The position numbers and the translations under genes were made by a program. The notes beneath the pieces were generated by a model. That model worked only from the letters and a program-made list of their open reading frames with translations, had not been told where the DNA came from and searched no databases. Positions 48,703-56,890 of a stretch of DNA of 64,000 nt are shown here, in pieces. Source of the stretch: Paractinoplanes aksuensis (GTDB lineage: Bacteria > Actinomycetota > Actinomycetes > Mycobacteriales > Micromonosporaceae); NCBI RefSeq assembly GCF_024137025.1, contig NZ_JAMYJR010000039.1, forward strand, positions 1 to 64,000, given 5' to 3'. How positions within the stretch are numbered: position 1 is the stretch's first letter; each line of letters begins with the position of its first letter.

Positions 48703-50031
48703 ATGACGACCGCTGATCCCACTCCCGGCGTACAAGCGGGGGCCGCCCTGCCACGTCGTGTTTTGGCGGGATATTCGCTGGGTTCGCTGGTCACGGGCGC
48801 CTTCGGCACCGTGCCGGGATTGCTCCTGCTGCCCTATCTGACCGATACGTTAGGTGTGGCGGCTGGCGTGGCGGGCCTCCTTGTGCTGCTGCCGAAAGCG
48901 TGGGACGTCCTGGTCAACCCGGTCGCGGGCCGGATCTCGGACCGGCGTGGCGACCGACGGCCCTTCCTGCTCGTCGCCGGCCTGGTGCTCGCGGTCCTCT
49001 TCGCCGCGATCTTCGCTGGTCCGGTGGGCAGCGGCGCCGGCGCGGGCGCCTACGTCGCCCTCGCCTTCCTCGCCGCCGCCACCGCGTACGCGTTCTTCCA
49101 GGTGCCGTACGTCGCGATGCCGGCCGAGCTGACCGACGGCTACGCCGAGCGCACGCGCCTGATGACGTGGCGGGTGGCCGTGCTGGCGCTGGCCATCCTC
49201 ATCTCGGGCGCGCTCGCCCCGCTCGTCGTCGAGCAGACCGGTGGCGGGCTGACCGGCCACCGCTGGTCGGGCATCTTCGTCGGGGCGCTCATCGTCGTGG
49301 GCACCCTCGGCGTGTACTTCGGCACGCGCACGGCCGACTCGCGCTCGGTCGAGGCGGTGGAGCCCGACCTGCGGACGCAGATCCGGGTCGCGGTGGCCAA
49401 CGGTCCCTTCCGGGCATTGCTGCTCCTCTGGATCATCCAGGCCGTCGGCATCGGCACGATGCTCGCCGGCGTTCAGTACTTCGCGGACCACGTCGTCGGA
49501 CGCGAGTCGGGCGCCACCTTCCTGTTCGCGGCCTTCGTCGGGCCGGCCCTGCTGGTCATGCCGCTGTGGAGCCGGGTCGGTGGCCGGATCGGCAAGCCCC
49601 GCTCGCTGGCCGCCGGCTCACTGCTCTTCGCGGCCGGCGCCCTCGCGCTGCTGGCCGCGCCGACGCTGCCCGCCGTGGCCGTCTATCTGCTGGTGGCCGT
49701 GGTCGGCGTCGGCTACGCCGGCCAGCAGGTCTTTGCGATGGCGATGCTGCCGGACTGCATCGCCTACGACACCGAGCGCACCGGCCGCCGCCAGGCCGGC
49801 GTCTTCACCGGGCTGTGGACGGCGGGGGAGACGCTCGGACTGGCGCTCGGGCCCGGTCTGTTCGCACTGGTCCTCCAGATTTTCGGATACGTCTCGTCGT
49901 CGACGGGCGAGGCCGCCACCCAGGACGACACCGCGCGGCTCGGCGTGCTGCTCGGCTTCACCGTTCTGCCGGCCCTGCTGGTCGGCTTCGCGGTCGTCCT
50001 ATTACGCGCCTACCGGGACGTCTCCCGGTAG
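48703..50031 (+). CDS. GPH/MFS-type transporter
   Basis: 442 residues, 12 membrane helices. The motif DVLVNPVAGRISDRRGDRRPFLLVAG after helix 2, YVAMPAELTDGYAERTRLMTWR and the inner repeat are like those of glycoside-pentoside-hexuronide cation symporters (MelB/XylP group). It probably imports a sugar or glycoside with H+ or Na+; no glycosidase lies next to it, so the substrate is unknown. It is divergent from the gamma-glutamyltransferase gene with only 28 bases between. Confidence 0.88.
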   Translation: MTTADPTPGVQAGAALPRRVLAGYSLGSLVTGAFGTVPGLLLLPYLTDTLGVAAGVAGLLVLLPKAWDVLVNPVAGRISDRRGDRRPFLLVAGLVLAVLFAAIFAGPVGSGAGAGAYVALAFLAAATAYAFFQVPYVAMPAELTDGYAERTRLMTWRVAVLALAILISGALAPLVVEQTGGGLTGHRWSGIFVGALIVVGTLGVYFGTRTADSRSVEAVEPDLRTQIRVAVANGPFRALLLLWIIQAVGIGTMLAGVQYFADHVVGRESGATFLFAAFVGPALLVMPLWSRVGGRIGKPRSLAAGSLLFAAGALALLAAPTLPAVAVYLLVAVVGVGYAGQQVFAMAMLPDCIAYDTERTGRRQAGVFTGLWTAGETLGLALGPGLFALVLQIFGYVSSSTGEAATQDDTARLGVLLGFTVLPALLVGFAVVLLRAYRDVSR

Positions 50032-50057
50032 CGCCATCGGTACCGCCCGGCCCGGTT

Positions 50058-50092
50058 CTTCGGTAGGGGGTCAGGGACCGACCGAAGTCCCT
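50058..50092. promoter_or_regulatory. Interleaved inverted repeats upstream of decarboxylase
   Basis: CTTCGGT (50058-50064) and ACCGAAG (50081-50087) form one 7-bp inverted repeat; AGGGAC (50073-50078) and GTCCCT (50087-50092) form another with an 8-bp spacer. They end 22 bases before the -10 box. Possible operator; the spacer does not fit DosR. Confidence 0.35.
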
Positions 50093-50114
50093 TATCGCCG
50101 CTACCGCCGTCCGC

Positions 50115-50120
50115 TAGCGT
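50115..50120 (+). promoter_or_regulatory. -10 box of leaderless decarboxylase gene
   Basis: TAGCGT, ending 7 nt before the ATG at 50128; no ribosome binding site. Confidence 0.6.
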
Positions 50121-50127
50121 TCTCGCC

Positions 50128-51708
50128 ATGTTCGAGGCGCTGCCCGCAGAGGGCGTTCCGGGTGACCAGATCCTCGCCGAGTTGCGAGGGCTGCGAACCG
50201 CCGACCTGCCCACCCACGGCGGCCGGCTGTTCGCCTACGTCTACGACCCCGCGCTCGAGGGTCTCGACGATCTGGCCCGGGCCGCCCACGCCGTGTCCGC
50301 GCACGTCAACGGCCTCGACCCGACGGCCTTCCCGTCGCTCCTGGCCATGGAAAACGCCCTGGTCGGGGCCGCGGCCAAGCTTCTCGGCGGCGACGCGGGC
50401 ACGGTCGGCAGCGTCACCAGCGGCGGCACCGAGTCGCTGATCCTCGCGGTGAAGGCGGCCCGCGACTCCCGGCCCGATCTCGCCGTCCCGCGCCTCGTGG
50501 TCCCGTCGACCGCGCACGCCGCGTTCGCCAAGGCCGCCCACTATCTGCGGGTCGCGCTCGACGTGGTGCCGGTCGGGGCCGACCTGCGGGCCGAGCCAGT
50601 GGCGATGGCCGCGGCCATCGGTCCCGACACCGTGCTGGTGGCCGCGTCCGCGCCCTCGTACGCCCACGGCGTGGTCGACCCGATTCCCGAGATCGCCGCG
50701 GCCGCGGCCGAGCGGGGCGTCCGGTTCCACGTCGACGCGTGCTTCGGCGGCTGGGTGCTGCCCTACCTGCGCCGTCTCGGCGCCGAGCTGCCGCCCTTCG
50801 ACCTCGCCGTCCCCGGGGTCACCAGCATCTCGGTCGACCTGCACAAATACGCGTACGCGGCCAAGGGCGTCTCGATCCTGCTCCACCGCGACGAGGCGCT
50901 GCGGCTGCCGCAGTACTTCGCGTACGCGGGCTGGCCCGGCTACACCATGATCAACCCGGTCATCTCGTCCACCCGCTCCGGCGGCCCGATCGCCGCCGCC
51001 GTGGCCACCCTGCGCCACATCGGCGACGCGGGTTATCTCGAGCTCGCCGCCCGCACCCGCGAGGCCGTGTCCGTCCTGGCCGAGGCGGTGCGCGAGACCG
51101 AGGGGGTCCGGCTGTTCGCCCCACCCGAGACCAGCGTGGTCTGCCTGGCCGCCGACGGTGTCGACCTCTTCGTCCTGGCCGACGAGCTGGCCGCCCGCGG
51201 CTGGCACACCCAGCCCCAGATGGCGTACGAAGACCTGCCCGCCACCATCCACCTCACCGTGACCGCGTCGGTGGCCTCGACGGCGGCCGAGTTCGGCCCC
51301 GATCTGGCCGCGGCCGTGGCGGCCGCGCGGGCGGCGGGCCCGGCCGACCTCCCGGCGCCGCTGCTCGAGGCGGCGGCCGCGCTCACCCCCGAGATGGTGA
51401 CCCCTGAGCTGATCGGCGGACTGGCCGAGGGGCTGGGGCTCGGCGCCGGCGACTTCACCCGCATGGCCGCGGTCAACTCGCTGCTCAACGTGGCCCCGCC
51501 TGCCCTGCGCGAGGCCCTGCTCACCGGCTTCCTGAGCCTGCTCCAGCGCCCGGCACCGGCCGCGGCCAGTGATTCCATTGCTGAGCCGCCACCGTCCGGC
51601 CCCGACGCTTCATCTGCCACCGCTGCGCCTGCTTCGGGCAGTCCGTTCTTCGGGCATCCGCTGCGCGCGCCGCGCTCCGCGGCCACGCCCTCCGCGGACG
51701 CGGAGTAG
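50128..51708 (+). CDS. PLP-dependent decarboxylase/lyase (sphingosine-phosphate-lyase-like)
   Basis: 526 residues, fold type I PLP enzyme. It has VTSGGTESLILAVKAAR (phosphate-binding), FHVDACFGGWVLPY (Asp pairs with the pyridine N) and SVDLHKYAYAAKG (Schiff-base Lys). The family includes sphingosine-1-phosphate lyases and aromatic amino-acid decarboxylase relatives. The substrate in this organism is unknown; actinobacteria rarely make sphingolipids. The C-terminal 100 residues are Ala/Pro/Ser-rich and variable. The stop codon TAG is part of the nuoB -10 box. Confidence 0.88.
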   Translation: MFEALPAEGVPGDQILAELRGLRTADLPTHGGRLFAYVYDPALEGLDDLARAAHAVSAHVNGLDPTAFPSLLAMENALVGAAAKLLGGDAGTVGSVTSGGTESLILAVKAARDSRPDLAVPRLVVPSTAHAAFAKAAHYLRVALDVVPVGADLRAEPVAMAAAIGPDTVLVAASAPSYAHGVVDPIPEIAAAAAERGVRFHVDACFGGWVLPYLRRLGAELPPFDLAVPGVTSISVDLHKYAYAAKGVSILLHRDEALRLPQYFAYAGWPGYTMINPVISSTRSGGPIAAAVATLRHIGDAGYLELAARTREAVSVLAEAVRETEGVRLFAPPETSVVCLAADGVDLFVLADELAARGWHTQPQMAYEDLPATIHLTVTASVASTAAEFGPDLAAAVAAARAAGPADLPAPLLEAAAALTPEMVTPELIGGLAEGLGLGAGDFTRMAAVNSLLNVAPPALREALLTGFLSLLQRPAPAAASDSIAEPPPSGPDASSATAAPASGSPFFGHPLRAPRSAATPSADAE

Positions 51709-51711
51709 GTT
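51706..51711 (+). promoter_or_regulatory. -10 box of leaderless nuoB
   Basis: TAGGTT, overlapping the decarboxylase stop codon and ending 6 nt before the GTG at 51718. Confidence 0.5.
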
Positions 51712-51717
51712 GACGTC

Positions 51718-52293
51718 GTGGCCGGTCTGCCAGGAGTGCTCGGGGAACCCATCAAGTTCGTGCTGAACTGGGGGCGGCGTTACTCGCTCTGGGTGTTCAA
51801 CTTCGGCCTGGCCTGCTGTGCGATCGAGTTCATCGCGTCGAGCATGAGCCGGCACGACTTCATGCGCATGGGGGTCATCCCGTTCGCGCACGGCCCGCGC
51901 CAGGCCGACCTGATGGTCGTGTCCGGCACGGTGACCGACAAGATGGCCCCGGCCATCAAGCGGCTCTACGACCAGATGCCCGAGCCGAAATACGTCATCT
52001 CGTTCGGGTCCTGCGCGAACTGCGGCGGCCCCTACTGGGACTCCTACTCGGTGACCAAGGGCGTCGACCAGATCATCCCGGTCGACGTGTACGTGCCGGG
52101 CTGCCCGCCGCGGCCCGAGGCGCTGCTGCACGGCATCCTGCGCCTGCAGGAAAAGATCGCCGCCGAGCAGTCGGGGCCGGGTGGCGTCCCGCGACCCGAC
52201 CCTCTGGGCGCGGGCCGAACGGCTGCTCCGGGCCGCGATGTGTCGGCGCTGACTGCCCCGATGGTGGCCCCGCCGGTGGCAAGTGGGGACTAG
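51718..52293 (+). CDS. nuoB: NADH-quinone oxidoreductase subunit B
   Basis: 191 residues. The [4Fe-4S] cluster N2 ligands are present: GLACCAIEFIA (adjacent Cys pair), FGSCANCGGPYW and YVPGCPPRPEALLHGI. The subunit carries the last cluster, which passes electrons to quinone together with NuoD. The C-terminal 30 residues after EQSGPGG are extra. It opens a partial complex I cluster; nuoA does not precede it and nuoD does not follow. The start is GTG, leaderless. Confidence 0.95.
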   Translation: MAGLPGVLGEPIKFVLNWGRRYSLWVFNFGLACCAIEFIASSMSRHDFMRMGVIPFAHGPRQADLMVVSGTVTDKMAPAIKRLYDQMPEPKYVISFGSCANCGGPYWDSYSVTKGVDQIIPVDVYVPGCPPRPEALLHGILRLQEKIAAEQSGPGGVPRPDPLGAGRTAAPGRDVSALTAPMVAPPVASGD

Positions 52294-52296
52294 TGT
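52291..52296 (+). promoter_or_regulatory. -10 box of leaderless DUF2252 gene
   Basis: TAGTGT, overlapping the nuoB stop codon (TAG 52291-52293) and ending 7 nt before the ATG at 52304. Confidence 0.55.
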
Positions 52297-52303
52297 CCGC
52301 ACT

Positions 52304-53605
52304 ATGAGCGATCAGTCGCGGGCCGACTTCATCATCGACGTTCTGACCAGGGAGTTCGGCGACCTGATCGCCGTCGATCCGGCCGCCTTCCGGCGCAAGT
52401 TCCGCAAGATGGCAGCGTCGCCGTTCGCCTTCTATCGGGGCAGCGCGTCGCTCTTCTACGCCGACCTCACCGACGCCTACGCCGATGCGAGCTTCCTCGA
52501 CGAGCGCACCAGCCGGGTGTGGATCCACGGCGACCTGCACGCCGAGAACTTCGGCACCTACATGAACTCGTCGGGTCAGCTCGTGTTCAACGTGAACGAC
52601 TTCGACGAGGCGTACGTCGGGCCGTTCTCGTGGGACCTCAAGCGGTTCTCGGCCAGCGTGGCGCTGATCGGCTACCAGAAGGCGCTCTCCGACGAGGACA
52701 TCTCGCAGCTGGTCACCGAGTTCGCCCGGTCCTACGTGACCGAGCTGCGGGCCATCGCCCACGGCGGCGACGACGCGATCGGTTCGATCACGCTCGACAA
52801 CGCGGCCGGCGTGCTGCGGCGGGTACTCCAGCAGGCGCGGCTCAACACCCGTATCGACCTGCTCAACACGCAGACCACGATCGACGACTACGAGCGCCGG
52901 TTCACGCTGGCCGACGGGGTCTTCGAGGTCGACGAGACCACCGGCGCGGCGGTGCGCGAGGCGTTCGACCGCTACCTCGACACGCTGCCGACGGCGACCC
53001 GTCCGGGCGCGACCAACATCAAGGACATCAAGCTGCGCAAGGGTGTGGGCATCGGCTCGGCCGGGCTGCCGTCCTACAACCTGCTGCTCGAGGGGCACAC
53101 CCAGGCCCTCGAGAACGACGTCGTCATCTACATGAAGCAGGCCCAGGTGCCGGCGGTCGCCCGCTGGATCGACGACGACCGGGTGCGGTCCTACTTCAAG
53201 CACCAGGGCCACCGCACGGCCGAATCGCAGCACGCGTTGCAGGCGCACGCCGATTCCTGGGTCGGATACACCACTTTGGAAGGTGTCGGCCAGTTGGTCG
53301 CGGAGGTCTCCCCGTACGCGGCCGACCTCGACTGGTCCGACGTCAACGAGCCCGACGAGCTGCACGGCGTGATCGCCGACCTGGGCCGGGCCGTGGCCCG
53401 CATGCACTCGGTGGCCGACGACGAGTCCAGCCACGACCTGGTCGACTTCTCGACCGAAGAGGCGATCGTGGCCGAGATCGACAAGGACGAGACCGGCTTC
53501 GTGCAACACCTGGTCGACTTCGCCCACCGCTACGGCGACCAGGCCCGCGAGGACCACCAGGACTTCGTCGACGTCTTCCGCAACGGCCGCCTCCCCGGCC
53601 TCTGA
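52304..53605 (+). CDS. DUF2252 (kinase-like-fold) protein
   Basis: 433 residues. The family signature FYRGSASLFYADL, VWIHGDLHAENFGTY and FNVNDFDEAY reads like an aminoglycoside-phosphotransferase/kinase-like fold (HGDxHxxN and a D-x-D-like motif). The role is unknown; related proteins are suspected phosphotransferases. It sits between nuoB and nuoC, where canonical clusters have none or a nuoC start, and has its own leaderless promoter. It is not a complex I subunit by sequence. Confidence 0.88.
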   Translation: MSDQSRADFIIDVLTREFGDLIAVDPAAFRRKFRKMAASPFAFYRGSASLFYADLTDAYADASFLDERTSRVWIHGDLHAENFGTYMNSSGQLVFNVNDFDEAYVGPFSWDLKRFSASVALIGYQKALSDEDISQLVTEFARSYVTELRAIAHGGDDAIGSITLDNAAGVLRRVLQQARLNTRIDLLNTQTTIDDYERRFTLADGVFEVDETTGAAVREAFDRYLDTLPTATRPGATNIKDIKLRKGVGIGSAGLPSYNLLLEGHTQALENDVVIYMKQAQVPAVARWIDDDRVRSYFKHQGHRTAESQHALQAHADSWVGYTTLEGVGQLVAEVSPYAADLDWSDVNEPDELHGVIADLGRAVARMHSVADDESSHDLVDFSTEEAIVAEIDKDETGFVQHLVDFAHRYGDQAREDHQDFVDVFRNGRLPGL

Positions 53606-53664
53606 CACCTCAAGGTCCGGGGCAACCTGTGGCTCTCGGGGACTCCGAGCGGTGGGCCGGATCA

Positions 53665-53670
53665 TAGGAT
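53665..53670 (+). promoter_or_regulatory. -10 box of leaderless nuoC
   Basis: TAGGAT, ending 7 nt before the ATG at 53678; it supports that ATG over the one at 53669. Confidence 0.55.
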
Positions 53671-53677
53671 GAGGGCC

Positions 53678-54649
53678 ATGACGCCTGAAGAGGTCGGCGA
53701 GCGCCTGGTGGCGCTGCTGACGGACGATTCGCCGGACGCGCCGCCGGGCGAGATCGTCGCCGGCCTCTCGGGTGGCGGGGCCGGGCACGAGCGTGCGGTG
53801 GTCGACGTCCCGGTCGCCCGATGGTGGGAGACCGTGGGGACGGCCAAGCACAACGGCGCCCTCGGCTGCGACTACTTCGACTGGCTGTCGGCCGTGGACG
53901 AGCTCGACGACGGGTTCCGGGTGGTCGCCCACCTCTATTCCACGCGCCGGCGGCACGCTCTGCTGCTGCGCACGCTCGTGCCCCGGGACAACCCGGTGAT
54001 CGAGTCGGTGATCGAGCTGTTCCCCGGCGCGGCCTGGCACGAGCGCGAGACGTACGAGATGTTCGGCATCACCTTCGCCCGCCACCCCGACCTGCGTCCG
54101 CTGCTGCTGCCGCCCGGCTTCGAGGGACACCCGCTGCGCAAGGAGTTCGTGCTCGCCTCCCGCGTGGCCAAAGCCTGGCCCGGCGCCAAGGAGCCCGGCG
54201 AGTCCGAGGCGGGGACGGCCAAGCGCGCCCCCATGCGCCCGCCCGGCGTCCCCGACCCCAACGAGTGGGGCCCCAAGGCCGGCCAGGCCCCGCCCGCCCC
54301 CGCGCGCCCGCCCCGCCCCGCCGCGGCCACCGACCGCCCCCGCCGCCCCGCGACACCTCGCCCCGCCACAGCCCAGCCCCGCTCGACCTCACCGTCGTCC
54401 GCGCCGACCACCTCGCAGCCCGGCGCGGCATCGCCACCCGCACAAGCTGATTCGCCGCCGCCCGCGCAGGCTGATCCGCCGCCGGTCACGCAGCCGCCCA
54501 CGCAGTCTGATTCGTCGGCGCCCGCTCAGGCCGGCCCGCCGTCGTCGGCGCAGACCGATCCGCCGCCGACCAGGCCGTCCGGTCCGGCCCCCGCGACAGG
54601 GGAAGAGCAGGACGGGTCGGGGGCCCCACGCGCTGAGGGCGGCGACTGA
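53678..54649 (+). CDS. nuoC: NADH-quinone oxidoreductase subunit C with Pro-rich tail
   Basis: 323 residues. The first 165 form a normal 30-kDa-subunit domain: ERETYEMFGITFARHPDLRPLLLPPGFEGHPLRKEF is the family signature. The rest (about 150 residues) is a Pro/Ala/Ser/Gln-rich disordered tail with repeated AQADPPP-like units. NuoC is part of the hydrophilic arm near NuoD, which is missing here. ATG at 53678 is favoured by the leaderless promoter. The TGA stop shares its A with the nuoH ATG (TGATG). Confidence 0.93.
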   Translation: MTPEEVGERLVALLTDDSPDAPPGEIVAGLSGGGAGHERAVVDVPVARWWETVGTAKHNGALGCDYFDWLSAVDELDDGFRVVAHLYSTRRRHALLLRTLVPRDNPVIESVIELFPGAAWHERETYEMFGITFARHPDLRPLLLPPGFEGHPLRKEFVLASRVAKAWPGAKEPGESEAGTAKRAPMRPPGVPDPNEWGPKAGQAPPAPARPPRPAAATDRPRRPATPRPATAQPRSTSPSSAPTTSQPGAASPPAQADSPPPAQADPPPVTQPPTQSDSSAPAQAGPPSSAQTDPPPTRPSGPAPATGEEQDGSGAPRAEGGD

Positions 54650-55608
54650 TGCCGGTCTGGCTTGATCTGGTCGTGCGGGTGGTCGCCGTCGTGGTGGCGT
54701 TCCTGGTGTTGCCGCTGGTTGTGGGGCAGGCCGAGCACAAAGTCATGGCCCACATGCAGGGCCGGCTCGGTCCGATGTACGCGGGCGCGTTCCACGGCTG
54801 GGCACAGCTCGTCGCCGACGGGGTGAAGTTCGTCCAGAAGGAGGACGTCACGCCCGGTGAGGCCGACCGGCGGGTTTTCCGGCTGGCCCCGATCGTCGCT
54901 CTCTTCCCGTACCTGTTGGTTCTGCTGGCCATCCCGCTCGGCCCGAACGGCCTCGTGGCCCAGGCGCTCGACGTCGGCCTGTTCTTCGTGCTGGCCGTGC
55001 TCGGCGTCGGCGTGCTGGCCGTCCTGATGTCGGCCTGGGCCTCGGCCAACAAATACAGCCTGCTCGGCGGCCTGCGCGGGGCCGCTCAGCTCTTGGGGTA
55101 CGAGCTTCCGCTGGTGCTCGCCGCGGCCAGTGTCGCCATGGCCGCGGGCACGCTCAGCCTGCCCGGCATCGTCGAGGCGTGGCGCCCGTGGTGGCTGTTG
55201 TGGCAGGCCCCGGCCGCGATCGTCTTCTTCATCGCCGGTCTGGCCGAGATCCGCCGCCCACCGTTCGACATGCCGATTGCCGACTCCGAGTTGGTCTTCG
55301 GCTACATGACCGAGTACACGGGCTTGAGGTTCGCGTTCTTCCTGCTCGCCGAGTACGTGGGCATCGTCGTCATCGCCGCCCTGACCACCGTGCTGTTCCT
55401 GGGCGGCTGGCACGGCCCGTTCGCCGACCAGCTCGGCTGGCTGTGGACCCTGGCCAAGGTCTTCGCCGTCTCGTTCGTGATCATCTGGTTCCGCGTGAGC
55501 TACCCCCGCCTGCGCGAGGACCAGCTGCAAAGACTCTGCTGGCTGGTCCTCGTGCCGGTGGCGCTCGGTCAGCTCGTGCTGACCACGGTGGTCAAGGTGA
55601 TCATTTAG
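54649..55608 (+). CDS. nuoH: NADH-quinone oxidoreductase subunit H
   Basis: 319 residues, eight or so membrane helices. Family motifs include MAHMQGRLGPMYAGAFHGWAQLVADGVKF, RAAQLLGYELPL-like (RGAAQLLGYELPLVLA) and AEIRRPPFDMPIADSELVFGYMTEYTG, which line the quinone tunnel and connect the arms of complex I. It starts on the last base of the nuoC stop. An antisense Uma2 gene follows before nuoI. Confidence 0.95.
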   Translation: MPVWLDLVVRVVAVVVAFLVLPLVVGQAEHKVMAHMQGRLGPMYAGAFHGWAQLVADGVKFVQKEDVTPGEADRRVFRLAPIVALFPYLLVLLAIPLGPNGLVAQALDVGLFFVLAVLGVGVLAVLMSAWASANKYSLLGGLRGAAQLLGYELPLVLAAASVAMAAGTLSLPGIVEAWRPWWLLWQAPAAIVFFIAGLAEIRRPPFDMPIADSELVFGYMTEYTGLRFAFFLLAEYVGIVVIAALTTVLFLGGWHGPFADQLGWLWTLAKVFAVSFVIIWFRVSYPRLREDQLQRLCWLVLVPVALGQLVLTTVVKVII

Positions 55609-55611
55609 CCG

Positions 55612-56187
55612 TCAGAGGTTACGCGGGCGGACGGAGCGCAGCGGGATCTCGATCGGCCAGGGGCGGTCGAGACGGATCGTGTCGTCACCGCCGAACGTTT
55701 CCAACGGCTCGTAGATCTTCTCGTCTGTGTCCAGCTCGTAGACAGTTACGGTGAGCTCGTCGTTCGTCTCGATCAACCAGTAGAACGGGATTCCCGCGTG
55801 GGCGTAGAACGCGGGCTTCGTAAGTGAGTCGATGCTCTTGGTGCTGGGCGATACGATCTCAGCCGCCAGTACCACCTCATCGGGGGTGAACTTTCCCGTC
55901 TTCGACTTCGCCGCCTCAAAGGTGACCACAAGGAGGTCTGGTACGTAGCGGCGCTGCGGGCTCAGAATCACGTCGTTCGCCTGGCTGACGAAAAGATGCT
56001 CGGGGCAGGACAGCGACAGCGCGTAAAACAGCAAGCCGGAAAGGGCTTGGTGAACGCTGGAGGGTGAGGGGGTCACGTGCAGAACTCCATCGATGATTTC
56101 GCGACGGACGCCATCCTCAGGAACACGATCGAGATCGTCTGAAGTCCACTGGCCCTGGGGCGGCATGTCGCTGGCAGTAGCGGTCAT
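55612..56187 (-). CDS. Uma2-family restriction-endonuclease-like protein
   Basis: 191 residues: DDLDRVPEDGVRREIIDGVLHVTPSPSSVHQ at the N-terminus and the PD-(D/E)XK-like core VPDLLVV...VLAAEIVSPSTKSIDSLTKPAFYAHAGIPFYWLIE. The DUF820/Uma2 family is abundant in cyanobacteria and Actinoplanes-like genomes, often as solitary, frequently mobile genes of unknown role. It is encoded antisense between nuoH and nuoI, and its DNA is noticeably AT-richer than its neighbours, so it was probably inserted into the cluster. Confidence 0.9.
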   Translation of the reverse strand: MTATASDMPPQGQWTSDDLDRVPEDGVRREIIDGVLHVTPSPSSVHQALSGLLFYALSLSCPEHLFVSQANDVILSPQRRYVPDLLVVTFEAAKSKTGKFTPDEVVLAAEIVSPSTKSIDSLTKPAFYAHAGIPFYWLIETNDELTVTVYELDTDEKIYEPLETFGGDDTIRLDRPWPIEIPLRSVRPRNL

Positions 56188-56293
56188 GAGAGGCCTCCCG
56201 GGCGTGGGCTCTCGTACTCGTCGCCAATCCTATCGGAAGATCTGATGGGGGTGTGCTCGCATCAAATGGAGCGACGGGGCAGGATATGCGTTT

Positions 56294-56890
56294 GTGAGTG
56301 ACGACGGGGAGCGCGGCATGCCCGGCAAGGGCCTTGTCCAGGGGCTCGCCGTGACGTTCAAGACGATGACCCAGCGCTCGACCACCCAGCAGTACCCCGA
56401 CGTAGAGCCCGAACTGCCGCCGCGCAGCCGGGGCGTCATCGCGCTCACCGAGGAGAACTGCACGGTCTGCATGCTCTGCGCCCGGGAGTGCCCGGACTGG
56501 TGCATCTACATCGACTCGCACAAAGAAGAGGTCGTCGTCCCCGGCGCGGCCCGCTCGCGGCAGCGCAACGTGCTCGACCGGTTCGACATCGACTTCTCGC
56601 TCTGCATGTACTGCGGGATCTGCATCGAGGTCTGCCCGTTCGACGCGCTGCACTGGACGCCCGAGTTCGAGTACGCCGAGACCGACGTCCTCGACCTGCT
56701 GCACGACAAGAACCGGCTGGGGGAGTGGATGCGCACCGTGCCTCCGCCGCCGGCCCACGACGTGCTCGGCGAGCCCTCGAAAGAAGAGGCCACGGCGGCG
56801 CGCAAGGCCGCCGGTCCGGGTGCGGCCACTGCCGCCAAGACCGCCAGACCCCCGGTACGCCGTCCCGAGGCGCCGGAGTCGGGCCGGTGA
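56294..56890 (+). CDS. nuoI: NADH-quinone oxidoreductase subunit I
   Basis: 198 residues. Two CxxCxxCxxxCP ferredoxin motifs (CTVCMLCARECPDWC and CMYCGICIEVCPFDAL) carry clusters N6a and N6b between NuoG and NuoB. The C-terminal 50 residues are Ala/Pro-rich. GTG at 56294 follows a weak -10-like GATAT. The stop overlaps the nuoJ GTG (GTGA). Confidence 0.95.
   Translation: MSDDGERGMPGKGLVQGLAVTFKTMTQRSTTQQYPDVEPELPPRSRGVIALTEENCTVCMLCARECPDWCIYIDSHKEEVVVPGAARSRQRNVLDRFDIDFSLCMYCGICIEVCPFDALHWTPEFEYAETDVLDLLHDKNRLGEWMRTVPPPPAHDVLGEPSKEEATAARKAAGPGAATAAKTARPPVRRPEAPESGR

Noticed and set aside
50073..50092. DosR-type box upstream of the decarboxylase
   Set aside because: GGGAC and GTCCC are separated by 8 bases, whereas DosR sites have 4; so the match is only superficial.
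53669..53677. Start of nuoC at the earlier ATG 53669
   Set aside because: The ATG lies inside the TAGGAT hexamer; the downstream ATG has the 7-nt spacing seen for other leaderless genes and fits the family start better.
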